This document shows, piece by piece, positions 44,801 through 56,100 of a stretch of 64,000 bases of DNA. Below the pieces are notes generated by a model. That model did no database searches, was not told the origin of the DNA, and saw nothing but the letters and a program-made list of their open reading frames with translations. Origin of the DNA: Russula earlei (taxonomy: Eukaryota; Basidiomycota; Agaricomycetes; Russulales; Russulaceae); contig JAGFNK010000167.1 in NCBI GenBank assembly GCA_025769875.1, positions 39,480 through 103,479 of the forward strand, written 5' to 3'. The position numbers and the translations under genes are program-made. The number at the start of each line of letters is the position of its first letter. Position 1 is the first letter of the stretch.

Positions 44801-46809
44801 CCATCTCATTGCGGGTGAGAGTTCCCGTCTTGTCCGAGAAAACGTATTCGATTTGCCCAAGCTCTTCAACAAGTGAAGAAGTGCGACAAAGAGCGGGGGT
44901 ATCGGTCTTGGCGTAATACATGTCGAGATCGGTGTTAATGAGCTGCGCTTGTTGAAACTTGACGACCTCCATCGTGACGATCAACGAGATAGGGATCAAA
45001 TTGTTGTATAGGATGATGAATGTGAGAATGTCTGTTTACAAGTGAGTAGAGGTGACAGAAAAGAGTGATCTTCGTTTGCGCACCCTCGATAAATTCCTTG
45101 GCTGGTGAAACGAATATGAGAGTGTGTTAGTTCAAGAACCAAGAAACACACCTCGTCCACCTAAGGAAGTCGCTTCCATTAGATACCATTGCTTTGAAGC
45201 AAAAAACCACTAGATGGGATGGGGTTTGTCTCGACATACAGTGCAGCCACGACACCAACACGTACTGAACGGATGCTGGCGCCAATGGTTGAGCCCACAG
45301 AGAGAGCCAGCAACAAGATGAAGAGAAACACTATCTGAGTGTTGACCTGATTCTCGACAGCGGTTCTTTTGATTGGTGCAGCTCTAGGTCACAAAGGGCG
45401 AAGCTCAGTTCATGTTACATATATATATAAACGATGCGGTGAGTCCACCCACGTCGCGTTACGCATTAGCTTTGTTTCGTGGCCTGTGAAGACGACAAGG
45501 CCATATGCCCAAGAGGTGTTTCGTATCTGTGCACCACGCAGAAGCATCTGATCAGGTCCGAGTGGTACCTGCTTCGGATAACCGGTGGATGTGATCAAGT
45601 CAAGGGCGCCTTCGTACGTGTAAAGGGAGTTGTTGGGGTGTTCTGAGCGCAAAGACCCGCGCAAAGCAGTGACGCGGTTGGGAGAAGTGAGATCGGATGT
45701 CTGGGGCGACGCCTGCTTGATCTTGAGGTTCGTCTCACTAGGATAAACTAAGCCACAGATCGAAAAACAGACAAGTGGAGTTCACACCCGTCAAGATTGG
45801 ACGTTTCGATGTAGCAAAATCCTTCCGGTTCACTTGAACTGAGAAGAATAACATCTGCCGGGATGAAGTCGTCGTTCTCGAGCCGGATGACATCACCGAC
45901 TTTGATGTTCTTCCATTTTATAGGATCGAAAGAACCGGTCTGGATGAGCACTTTGGCACGACGGGAATTAAGTTCAATGTCAGATTGGTTCCGTTTCTGA
46001 CCCAGTGAGGTGAGCTAGGAGGAAAGGGAGAAAAGATGTGTCACGCGACGCACGAGATCTTCCTGGACTTCCTTGAACGCGGAGACGAGGAGGACGAAAG
46101 AGAGGGGCGCAATGGTGGTCCACTTGTTTGTGGGAGAGACACCGGGAATCTGCTGAATACATGCGGTGAAAAGGAAGAAAAGGTTTGCGTATTTGGAGAA
46201 TTGCTCTGAAAGTGGGAAAACGCGCTCGGTTAGTCGCACGGGAAGAGATCGCCAAGAGTGGCAAGACGAAGGGAGTGACTGACCGAATAAGAACTTGGGA
46301 ACGAAGGTAACCATGTTGTACTTTGTCGTGGAGACATAGTTTGATAAAAAATCCGTATTCGCATCCGGATTGTTGAGGGCAACGATCCGTTCGGCCGTCA
46401 AGACCTGGTCCTTCTGCCATGGCCATCTCCACCTTCGACGAGGAGTTCTCTTGGGTCCCCGAGAGGGTTGTTGTGTCTGAACAGGAGGGTCGTCTTGATC
46501 AAAGGTCCAGCCTTGGGGGACGCCGTTGTTGGGAAGGGAATCCTTGGAAACACCGGCCAAAGGCGCAGCCTGGGCAGGTAAGTGTGCTTTGCTCTCTTTG
46601 GCCTGCATAGAGTGAGCGCCTGAAAAGACGTCCGGAGCCTCTCCTTCGTCTTCGTCGTCGAAAAAAGGATCGAGAAATTGGGGGGAAGCGTGCGAACCGT
46701 CGAGCGGAGAGCGGGAAGGAGGGTAACCGTCATTGGCGCGTTGATATTGAGGATTGAGAGAAGAGGCAGGGTTTGCTTGAAAGACCAAGCGAGAAAAGTC
46801 GTCTCCCAT
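41877..46809 (-). CDS. Drs2-type P4-ATPase (aminophospholipid flippase)
   Basis: Twenty exons: 46809-46284, 46205-46054, 45996-45788, 45737-45453, 45383-45266, 45191-45152, 45101-45084, 45031-44472, 44415-44194, 44143-43645, 43593-43507, 43457-43312, 43263-43149, 43093-43050, 42999-42766, 42714-42572, 42512-42487, 42429-42246, 42190-42101, 42036-41877; total 3858 nt, 1285 aa. Hallmarks: [31 protein letters not shown] (actuator), NNLIPISL (membrane segment 4), FSDKTGTLT with phosphorylated Asp516, [12 protein letters not shown] and YCKGADT (nucleotide binding), LTGDRQETA and GDGANDV. P4-ATPases move phosphatidylserine/ethanolamine to the cytosolic leaflet; the Drs2 class works at the trans-Golgi with a Cdc50 subunit. 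The [11 protein letters not shown] segment and length favour Drs2 over Dnf or Neo1. Exon 7 is only 18 bp. No break was found. Confidence 0.95.
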
Positions 46810-46962
46810 TGTGGGCAGAGACGGTGAATGGGTCGCAAGCGATCACGCTGCGCAGGTGGATGGGTGAGTGGATCGGACGGACGGGCGTTGCGTTGTTGGA
46901 CAAGGCACCGATGCTGATATAATAAGGGGAGGGCCAGGGCCGTCTCTTTGCCCTTACGAGCG
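46810..46962. promoter_or_regulatory. 153-bp divergent promoter shared by P4-ATPase and GT61 genes
   Basis: The two start codons (46809 on minus, 46963 on plus) are only 153 bp apart. A TATA-like GATATAATAAGGG lies about 40 bp before the GT61 ATG. Such spacing implies shared or overlapping regulatory DNA; co-regulation is inferred. Confidence 0.5.
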
Positions 46963-48637
46963 ATGTACCCACCACCCACTCGACGGGAGCTCATTCTCAT
47001 TCTCATCCTCTTCATCGCTCTTTTCACTTTCTCCACCTCTAATCTCTCCTATGAATCTCTCCCCCTCGTAGATATCCCTCTCGTCCAACATGTTCCTCCA
47101 TCGCCCGTACCCACCTCACTCTCCCGACTTTCCTGGGGGACCTCCAAGGTTCCTCAAACCCAAATAATCGTCCACGTCCCAGGCGAGTCTTTTCCCTTGG
47201 ATCTTTCTCTCCTCGCACTCACCGCTCTCCCAGGTTGGACCATCTTTGACAGAATGTACATTCTCAATGGCACAGTTTATCTCGTCACCGACGAGCCAGA
47301 ATCCTTTCCCGACCGAAAATTCTTGACTTCATCCGGCGCCATCATCGATAACACTCCGCAGATGGTCGCTGCCCGTTTGCCCACAGATAAAGACATGCGG
47401 ATCATCAGCACCACCGAAGCAAGAATACTCTTCGGTACTGGCGCCAATCGCATCCCCGGCGTAACGGTGAGCGCACACACTAGCGCACTTTTGGCTCACA
47501 TCTCACGCGCGCCCGCTGTTAGTGGTTCGTCAACGATCCCAAGCAATTGTTGGTACTCCCGTCATATCCTGATCGCTTTTACTAAACTGCCAACAGCATC
47601 ACACATTACTACCATTGGTCTGCCGAGCTCGCCTTCGGCCTTTGGCGTACATATTCGGCGCTCGATCCCTTCATCCCCACGACCGGCAAGACTACGTTAC
47701 CGCCTCCACGGAGATTACTCTTTACCCATCTCGATGCCGACCATTGGCGGGACTACGCCTCAATGAACCAGTGGGTCCTCCGTACAGCATTCCCCTCTAT
47801 CTCCATGGAATTCTCCGATGATTGGAAGGACCGCGCCGCAATGGGCGTTCCCCTTCGTCTTCGATCGCGTCCTTCTCGCAGACCGTGCCGCCTCCATGAA
47901 CGGCGACAACTACCTCCGCACGCAGCGGACAGCCAGCGAAGCGTTCACTCTTCCCGGCTCCCCGAACTGGTGGAGCACCTTCCGGAACAATGTAATTGAG
48001 TCTTCTGGCTTGAGCGCGACGACGAGTGCGGGTACCCGTGGTAATCCGGTGATCACCTATATCTCGCGCCAGGACTGGGGACGGCGCATGCTCATACAGC
48101 AGGACCACGATAAGCTTGTCGAGGAGCTGTACAAGCTACGCGATCGGTACGGGTACGAAGTCAACGTGGTTAGCATGGACAAGCTGTCGCGAGTCGAGCA
48201 GTTGCGCCTGGCTGGACGAACCACGGTCCGTGTCTCCTATCCACGTGTTCCAACAAAACCATGTGGTTGATCCACCAGTGCAGATCATGATGGGGGTACA
48301 TGGGAATGGCCTGACCGCCTTGCTCTGGATGAAGCCCACGCCAAGGTCGACAGTTATGGAATTCTTTTATCCCGGTGGGTTTGCACATGACTATGAATAT
48401 ACCACGCGCGCCTTGGGGATGGTGCATTATGGGTTCTGGGGAGACAGGTATGCCCAGCTGATCGATACTGCGCCTTGGTCTCATGCTCATACCGCATGCA
48501 GCTACTTCAGTGGTACCGAGGTACCACCAGTGGCATATCCCGAGGGCTTCCAGGGCAACGACATTCCCATAGACGGTGAGTTGGTAGCGAGGTTGGTACA
48601 CGAAAGGCTATCCTTGGCAGAAGAGGCAGATGACTAG
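46963..48637 (+). CDS. GT61-family glycosyltransferase, type II membrane protein, one apparent frameshift
   Basis: Exons 46963-47466, 47523-47548, 47597-48225, 48284-48447, 48502-48637. An N-terminal hydrophobic segment at residues about 9-26 (ELILILILFIALFTF) after a basic start suggests a type II Golgi membrane anchor. The lumenal part has HYYHWSAELAFGLWRTY, a FDRVLLADRAA segment, and MMGVHGNGLTALLWM, the signature of GT61 (DUF563) enzymes such as EGF-domain O-GlcNAc or xylosyltransferases. Exon 3 is one base too long: the frame changes at the C run 47850-47853 (GGCGTTCCCCTTCGTC). Removing one base would restore continuity with homologues, so this is a one-base insertion or a sequencing error. 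Acceptor and substrate are unknown. Confidence 0.8.
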
Positions 48638-49212
48638 ACTGTTTATACCCTACACATATCTATGCTGCGCGAAGCTAATGGCCTTCACGGGTTGCACTGT
48701 AACTTAGATACAACTATGATAGGACGTTGATCGACTATGATTATTTCCGGCATGTCAGTAAAGTACATCGAGATTCAGATTCGGAGGATAAGTTGATACA
48801 CGATGGCCGACAGCGAGTGCACAGAACGATGCGAGGGGAAGAGAAGCGGTAAAACAATATGTTGATGGTATAAAAGTATTATGGACCGGAGCGACGGTAG
48901 TGCTCGTAAGAAATCAATGAATCTGCCTTGTTGTATCACAAGGGAATAACGAGATGGGACGGGAAGGGGGGAAAATGAACAAGCGATCGATGATGCTTCA
49001 AGGCTAGCATGGAGCGAGGTGGGGGGCTTTGTTCAAACGCGCGGCGCGCAGGCGATCGTTCGCGGAGTACGGCGCCAGAGCGCCGCGGCGCGCAACGCGG
49101 CGTTCCGCTCGGCCATCGGCTGTGGTAGAGGGAGAGGGAGAGGGAGAGGAGAGGGAGGGAGGGGAGGAGAGGCGGCGGGGTGAGGGAGCATGCGCGCAGG
49201 TCGAGGTAGCGC
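48638..49212. other. convergent intergenic region
   Basis: Holds the 3' ends of the GT61 gene and of the minus-strand gene that follows. GC-rich and purine-rich (GGGAGAGGGAGAGGG-type) sequence around 49125-49185. No gene is seen. Confidence 0.4.
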
Positions 49213-50742
49213 CTATTTGTTGGGCGAGAACGGGACCGGATCTCGCCCATCGCGATTTCGAGGTGGGGGCATCGTCGTCGTCGTCGTCGTCGTCCTCGCG
49301 TCCTCGCCCGAGTCCTCGTCGTTGCCGTCGTCATCCTCAACAATGGCGTTGCCGATTTCCGAATCTGAGCGGCAGTGGCCACCACCGCCTTGGGAAGGAG
49401 GTGCGACCATCGGGGCGAGAAAGCCCGAGCCCGAGCCCGATCCAGGGCAGTCGGCGCGCGTCGTAGCCTCTGCCGTCGTCGCCACCTCGTCCGAGACGCG
49501 ACACGAGCTGGCAAGCCGCAGGGAGAGCATGAAGAGCGGGCTGGGCACCGGGATCTTGATCCTGAGTCCCGTCCTGCCCTTCCCGCGCTTCCCGCGAGCC
49601 CCGTCCCGCTTGGGCGCGAACGGGTTCCGGTCCGCGCTCGACGACGACGGCGGCGGCGGCGGCGGCGACATGCTCGGGTGGTGGACGGTCCCGGCCACGT
49701 CGTCGTCCCCACCGAGGCTGCACGACCGCTCGAACGCCATCGCGACGTAGGCCTCGGACTTGCCGCCCGGAACGACGATGGTGAGGCGCTCCTTGGTGCC
49801 GTGCGCAGGGCCGAAGTCAGGATCAGGGCCAGGGCCGCGCCGCGCCGCCACCTTCGCGAGCGGCCCGCACCCCTCGACGTCGGCGTCAAAGCCGGGAGAC
49901 GAATCGCGTCCGCGGCTGCCGTCCGAGGGGGCGCGGCGCACGGGCGTCGGCGACCGGCGACGCTTGCCTTTGCCCTTGCCGGCCGCGGTGGCGCGGGCGG
50001 CGGGAGCCGGCGGCGCGCCTTCGGGGACGGTCCACAGGGAAGAGGAGGCGATACGACGCGCGTGTTCGGCAAAGGACACGCCGCGCGAGGAGGCCGCCTT
50101 GGCCGCGGCGCGCTCCACGCGCGTCAGCTTCGGGACATGCTGGTAGCCTCTCCCGGCATGCGACGAAGGCCGCGAGCGCATGCGTCGCTCGACGCCGTGA
50201 CATGCGTGGGGGGTGCGGTGGAGGGGCGATGCCGGTGGAGGTGACGGTGATGATGACGGTGATGGGGGGAAGGGCGGTGGCGCGACGACGGCGGGAGTGA
50301 CTTGGAGGAAAGGCAGTGGGCTTCCAATGTAGCCGCCAGTACCAGCGAAACATGCGCCTTCGGTTGGGTGTCCGATCGGGCGTGGTGCGAGGCCAAGGTG
50401 AGGAAGGTAATCCATATCCATGACGATGAGGTCGCACTCAGCAGGGTAGAGGTCTCGTGGGCTGTCGTGTTGAGCAATGTGCGCAAGTGCGCGACGCATG
50501 TCTTGTATATAGAGGCGAGTGACCCCGCCCTCGGGACCGACTTGAGCGGCGCCAAAACAACGTGGACTGGCGATATTGGGTACCACCTCGGTGGAGTGGA
50601 GGCCGCACCGGGCAGGCATTGCAACTAAACGTCTCCAAGTATCAGAATTGACGGGACAGGTAACGGTTGAAGGAGACATGAAACCGGTGGCGGTCTGTGC
50701 GAACGGGATGTTCACCGAGCCACCGGGAACAACCCCAACTTT
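49213..50742 (-). CDS. hypothetical Pro/Ser-rich low-complexity protein, 5' end uncertain
   Basis: An uninterrupted frame of about 500 codons, GC-rich, which is long for chance but helped by base composition. It appears to start at a splice acceptor (CCACAACAG ending near 50743) rather than at an ATG, so 5' exons probably exist. The N-terminal 110 residues look most protein-like (TCPVNSDTWRRLVAMPARCG, LYIQDMRRALAHIAQHD). The middle and C-terminal parts are runs of Pro, Ser, Gly and Asp with basic patches (KGKGKRRRSPTPVRR) and a Thr repeat. No domain is recognised; a nuclear protein is possible from the basic patches. Two overlapping antisense frames are also long, so the strand call rests on the better N-terminal segment. 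Confidence 0.45.
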   Translation of the reverse strand, partial: KVGVVPGGSVNIPFAQTATGFMSPSTVTCPVNSDTWRRLVAMPARCGLHSTEVVPNIASPRCFGAAQVGPEGGVTRLYIQDMRRALAHIAQHDSPRDLYPAECDLIVMDMDYLPHLGLAPRPIGHPTEGACFAGTGGYIGSPLPFLQVTPAVVAPPPFPPSPSSSPSPPPASPLHRTPHACHGVERRMRSRPSSHAGRGYQHVPKLTRVERAAAKAASSRGVSFAEHARRIASSSLWTVPEGAPPAPAARATAAGKGKGKRRRSPTPVRRAPSDGSRGRDSSPGFDADVEGCGPLAKVAARRGPGPDPDFGPAHGTKERLTIVVPGGKSEAYVAMAFERSCSLGGDDDVAGTVHHPSMSPPPPPPSSSSADRNPFAPKRDGARGKRGKGRTGLRIKIPVPSPLFMLSLRLASSCRVSDEVATTAEATTRADCPGSGSGSGFLAPMVAPPSQGGGGHCRSDSEIGNAIVEDDDGNDEDSGEDARTTTTTTTMPPPRNRDGRDPVPFSPNK

Positions 50743-51529
50743 AAGCTGTTGTGGTGGGTATACCGTGACGCTTCAGGCCCGCTCTCAGACGAGAGCATGG
50801 CAGCAACAACGAGTACGACGAGGGAGGGTTGGAGTGACGCCAACTCCCATCATTCGTCTCGACCACGACCACAATTCCACAACCAAGGCAATGAGGTTGA
50901 GCGCCACTAGTGTGCCACTGTTTCAAGCGAGCGATGACGACCACATTCTTCGCGCTTGCCAGCTCTCCTTTCTTGGCGAACAACGACAGAACGGCGGTAA
51001 GTTGAGAGAACGATAAAAGAGGCCGTCCGAGAGTCACTGCCGCAAGGCTGTGAGCGGTTGCGAGCTCGTGCAGGACAGCCACTTGGATGGGAATGGGGGA
51101 GTCAATCACTCGGACTCGGAGCACAGCTGTATGATGTTGTCGAGTTGTTGTAGGACAAGGATGGCAGGTGGTTCGGTCAGACTACCAATGGGGAAATCGT
51201 TCCATCTCTTGCAGCCAGCGCAGATGGTGGCGGGTAGGTTGATGTCAACTGACGGCCGGAGCTTGACGTCTATTATAACTCAGTCTTGTGTGTAACAGAC
51301 TGTATTGATTAGTTAGCTAACCTGTAGGGTTATAACTATTGGGTTGTAAAGGGATGTGTAGTCTGACCTCAGTCTTGAACTTGAACTTTTACCCTTACGG
51401 TCCGGGTTGTCCGTTCTCTACAGTATAATAGATGGCGGACGTAGCACGACTATATACACCATGTCGCAGAAACACAATCGTAACGGATTCTCGCCTCGCC
51501 TCAACAAATAAAAAATAGGAGGGTAGGTA
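50743..51529. other. unresolved region, possibly upstream exons of the preceding gene
   Basis: On the minus strand a 127-codon frame (51124-50741) and a shorter open stretch near 51290-51130 (…ICAGCKRWNDFPIGS…) could be exons, but no consistent splice model or family was found. The left part of 51300-51529 is AT-richer and looks intergenic. Confidence 0.3.
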
Positions 51530-52834
51530 TCAACTACGTCGAGGATGCTCTGTGGTGGGTGACATAAGCAATAAGGTACCCACCCCGGTGTCTCTGTCCA
51601 CCCACAACTCTTTGCGCTTCGCTTTTCCTCCTGCACGGAAGTACGGCGCGGCGGCGCTGCGACGAAGCTTGCGACGTGATGAACGATCAGGGACCCGCGC
51701 TGCCACAGCCGAGGTATTGTAGTCGCCGTCGCCGACCTCGTCATCGTCCATGTCACCGTCGGAGGACTCTGAAGCAGTGGACGCGTCTGGCGACGAAAAG
51801 CCATCTTCATCTTCCTCTGTTTGTCCCATCACGTTGCATGAAGAGAGGAGTCGTAAGGCAAGACGATCCACCAGGCCGGGTATCTTGATCGTCAAACTAT
51901 TCGTTCCGATGGTACAGGGTGGTTCTTGGGACGTGGAGGTAGGCGTCAAGATGGAATCCGGGGTATGCTGGTTCTCCATGTCACGACATTGGGCGGCGAA
52001 CTGGCTCGAAAGGTGTATCTCGACTGGGTTTACGCCAATGTCCGTGCGATTGTGGGCCAGAACAATATCAGCGGTGGGGGAAATCACGGTTGGCTCGACA
52101 GGAAGGACAGAGTGAAGGTGATTCCCTTCAACGAACATATCCTTCTTGGGGCGGGGAAGACTCTTGAAGGCCTGTCGTTCCTCCCGTGAAGGAAGCGAAT
52201 ACACACTGTGGCGCGCAGACGACCTTACACCACGTCTTCGAGAATTGGGTGTTGTCCAATATGGGTAGTTCCCATGCAAGGGACCGGAAGTATGCAAGTC
52301 TTGGAAGGAAGGGCCAGCACTCGGAGTCTGCGTTGAGGGTGGCGACTGCATCAGGGACAGGGAGGAGAGTGATATAGATAAATCGGAATTGGCCGTTAAG
52401 GGATCAGATAGACTCGCATTGGATGCGTCGTCAGAAAGAGACATGGGTATATCCTTCGTTGCATCGACGCATTAGTGGCGAAAGATGAGCGAAAGTCTGG
52501 CATAGCTCACCATTTCATCATCACCGTCCTCGATCTCGGAACGAGCATCCCGGAAGGGACGTGCAAAATCAGCAAAGAGGTCGAACAGAAACATCTGAGA
52601 CGTCGGGTAGTCGGTTATCGCAGGAAGGGGAGGGGGAGGTGGCGGGTACGCCCTCTTTATAGCCTTCACAGCAGGGGACAGATTACCATGACGGGGATCC
52701 AAATACAAGACGTCCTCGAAGGCCAAGGCGGACCCATCCACTGCAGTGTGGCTAGATGTTCCGTTGCAAAGCCCCCAACCTCCGATCCCTGGATCGGTGG
52801 TGGCGAGACGAACAAAGCGTGCCTGACCCAATCA
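51530..52834 (-). CDS. hypothetical Ser-rich acidic protein, at least two exons
   Basis: The last exon is 52453-51530 (308 codons), joined in phase to an upstream exon ending at 52511 through a 57-bp intron (GTGAGC...CGAAG). The upstream exon is open to about 52834 without an ATG, so the true start lies further right, possibly in 52840-53000. The upstream part contains GIGGWGLCNGTSS and a run of prolines. The last exon is Ser/Thr-rich, with a short conserved-looking segment (TNSLTIKIPGLVDRLALRLLSS), a strongly acidic stretch (SDGDMDDDEVGDGD) and a basic end. I do not recognise a family. Confidence 0.5.
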
Positions 52835-53123
52835 ATGGCGTGGAGACACGAAGAAAAAGCGAACCTGTACTGGCGGTCAAGGCGACGCCCTTCAACGTAC
52901 AAAGAAGGGCGGGGGAGGCCTACGCGCCCATGGGGAGGCCGGTGGTCACTGCCAGCACGCCACCGAATCCAGTCCACAATGTGAGGTTGGGGCGTTAAAA
53001 TTTTGAGGGTGACTGTTATGAGGGACGTCCGCGTCCGTCAGCAGAGCGAGCGCGATACTTGACGATCCGGAATATCCGGTAGATTAGTCCTAAGAGCTTG
53101 CAGCCTTGCACTCCTCCAGTGGA

Positions 53124-56100
53124 ATGCCCAGACACGCACGGCTTCATTTTGTCTCCCTCAAATCTTCCTTGGTTAACCTCCCAGTGTCATTATTTGGACC
53201 TCTTCTTGAACGTAATATCGCAAGTCCGTTGTTCCGTTGTTTCCCATTGCCCACTAACCAAGTCGTGCCTCATTCGGCTAGCGTCCGCAACATGTTGCCA
53301 TCCTTCTCACGGCTACCGCACCATCTCCTGAGCTAAATGGAAAGAGGCCCCATGCATACGTAGGGTGGACAGGCATGGTGTCTGCCTCGTCCTTGGCCCA
53401 CTTCAATCCCACTTCTTCCGACCAGTCTCTCGAGACAGTCGAAATCGATCCACAGTATGCGGAGGGTCTTGGTTTCAAGAAGGGAGATGTGGTAAAGCTC
53501 CTCCTTCTCTTCCTTTTTTTGTCGCCAACACCCTCAAGGTCGAAGTGGGACTGCTCTATGACTTGCCCGTAGCGAACTCCGTGGCCACGGAACCTCTCAC
53601 CCCAGATGACTGGGAAATACTGGTGCATGTGCTCGGCATAACATCTAGACACATTTCTCACGTTCTTTCCCAGGAATTGCATGCAGAACATGTAGAGTCT
53701 ACCCTTCTTTCTCAGGTTCGCGTTGCCCCATCTAATCAGGAGGTGGATGTTTGGATACTCGGTCGCACTCGTATTCGTTTGCGTGTCCGTACGTGGTTGT
53801 GTTTTCTTCCCCGTTCCCAATGGCTGAATTTATTCCAGTTTCGTTTGAACCATCCTCCGCCAAAGCCGTTTTGCTTGCCAACGACACTGAACTCTCGGTT
53901 GCGCCAAAGACCCGTCGTCAGCAAAAGTCCGAGAAGGAATCTCTTGTCAACGGGCAAAACGCGGTGACGATGCCCAACTCAGAAACGAAGGGTCATACCT
54001 CTGGAAAAAATCCCTATATCGTTTTTCTTCGCGTGCTTCCTGCTTCGTTGTTTTCACACCATTTACCCAGCCCATCAGATTTTGTCTCTCTTGTTTATGT
54101 GTCTGAAAAGATGCTCAGTGCTGCGCGTTTAGATAATTTACTTCCATCTGACCCACATACCTTCCTCAGTGGCCACGTGAAGCGCCTTGACCCTCCAACA
54201 GACCCTGCTGGCGCCTCAAATCCACCCCGATCAGACACGCCGGCAGTTGCGAAGGTGCTTAACCCCAGTGAGGCTACGAAGGGGGAAGATGTCAAGGAAG
54301 AGCTATCATCAAAGGCTGGCCATGTGAGCGTCATCGGGTTGGAAGGTGTCCCGGAAGGTCAGATGATCGTCGTTGGAGGGGTAGATGGAGTGGAGGATTG
54401 GGATGTGGCCCGGTACATTTTATGCGCGAGAAATAAAGAGACGGCCAGAACTCATGACCATCTATTTAGGCTAACCGTCTCTGTTAACTCAGAATCAACT
54501 AAAATCGCCGAGGAGATATTTTCTATTTCTACATCCATGTGCGTATTCGTGGTACAATCCACTTATTTGCCCATGCTGATCCATCGCAGTAAACCTGGGC
54601 AATCTCCACCTCATGTACTGGCTGGGGTCGAGGATTTACTTAACAGGTGCCACGAATTCGGTACACGAATGTTTTCGCTGTACAACGCTGGTGCGGTAGT
54701 TGAGCGTAGGTCAACTGTGTTTCTGTGCTGTGGAATGCATCTGACTTGACGTTACAGTTTCGGGCCTCCTTGTAACAGGCCGAGCGGGTGCTGGGAAAAC
54801 TTCCATCGTGCAGGCAACCTCAAAAGCTTTACAATGGGATGCCCACGTGCATGCCTGTATGTACGGTGTCCATGCAACTGACCGTTTTTCTCATCACGCC
54901 CTATAGTTGTGATTTTTGTCGACTTTTCTCGCTTCACGGAAAAACCCGTCCACACTTTGCGCACGCAGTTCCAGTTTTGGCTAGACAAGGCGATGTGGCA
55001 TCGACCTAGTGTCCTAGTATTCGATAATATCGACAAGTTGTTAGGAACTGAGCTTGAGGTGGGAGCGTCCATTCCACTGGTCTTCTTTCTGCACGCTGAT
55101 TCACGACGGATAGCACACTGATTCCTTCCGCACACGACATCTTACCGAAACCTTCTTGTCGATATTCTCTTCTGCCTCTGCCCACGAACTTGCGCCTGAT
55201 ATGTCTGGTATTGTCCTTATTGCAACTGCTGAGTCACAGTCTGCCTTGCACCCCCTTCTCAGTGTCTCTCACCTATTCAAACAAGTCGTGCATCTCAAGC
55301 CTCCTGACAAGAACGCTCGCAAGCAGATCCTTGCGCAGGTGGTGCAGCGGAGGATGGAAGTTGCGAGGAACCTCGAGATCAACGCAGAACTGCCGCTGAA
55401 TTTCGTAGCTTTGGCGACTGAAACGGAGGGGTACTCGGCCACTGACTTGCAAGATTTGGTCGCGCGTGCTGTCCATCAAGCGGTGGTCAGGTCATCCGGT
55501 GACATTGACAAGGTGATGTCCCTGAACGCTGTTCGCGATGCTGGCGTTTTGATGATGTACCTAGGTGACCCTGACTGCCGCGGACTTCAAGGCTGCTCAG
55601 ATCGACTTCGTTCCCCTTTCGTTGAGGGATGTGCCGTTGCAAAAGTCCACAGTGGAATGGGCCGACATAGGAGGTGCGGGAAAAACTGATGCGCGTCAAA
55701 CCACAGGATAACAGTGCTCTAGGTTTGGCTGCGACGCGGCGGATGCTACGCGAGACCTTAGAGTGGCCAACGAAATACGCTCCAATCTTCGCTCAGTCCC
55801 CATTGCGACTGCGTTCTGGGTACGAGTCGACTCTTATTCGCCATGCTCGCTGTTTATCAGCCACCCACAGTCTTTTGCTCTACGGTTACCCTGGTTGTGG
55901 GAAGACGTTACTCGCCTCGGCAGTCGCGAAGGAATGTGGCTTGAATTTCATCAGCATCAAAGGCCCAGAATTGCTGAACAAATATATTGGTGCGAGTGAA
56001 AAGTCGGTTCGCGATATCTTTGAGAGGGCTAGTGCCGCGAAACCCTGCGTGTTGTTCTTCGACGAGTTTGACTCAATTGCGCCCAAACGGTGCGAACTAG

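Noticed and set aside
48936..50244. Long Arg/Ala-rich frames on both strands
   Set aside because: Products of GC-rich low-complexity DNA; the 49213-50742 minus frame was preferred because its N-terminal segment looks protein-like.
51050..51295. Plus-strand 81-codon frame and minus-strand stretch with CKRWNDFP
   Set aside because: Neither gives a consistent gene model; reported only as an unresolved region.
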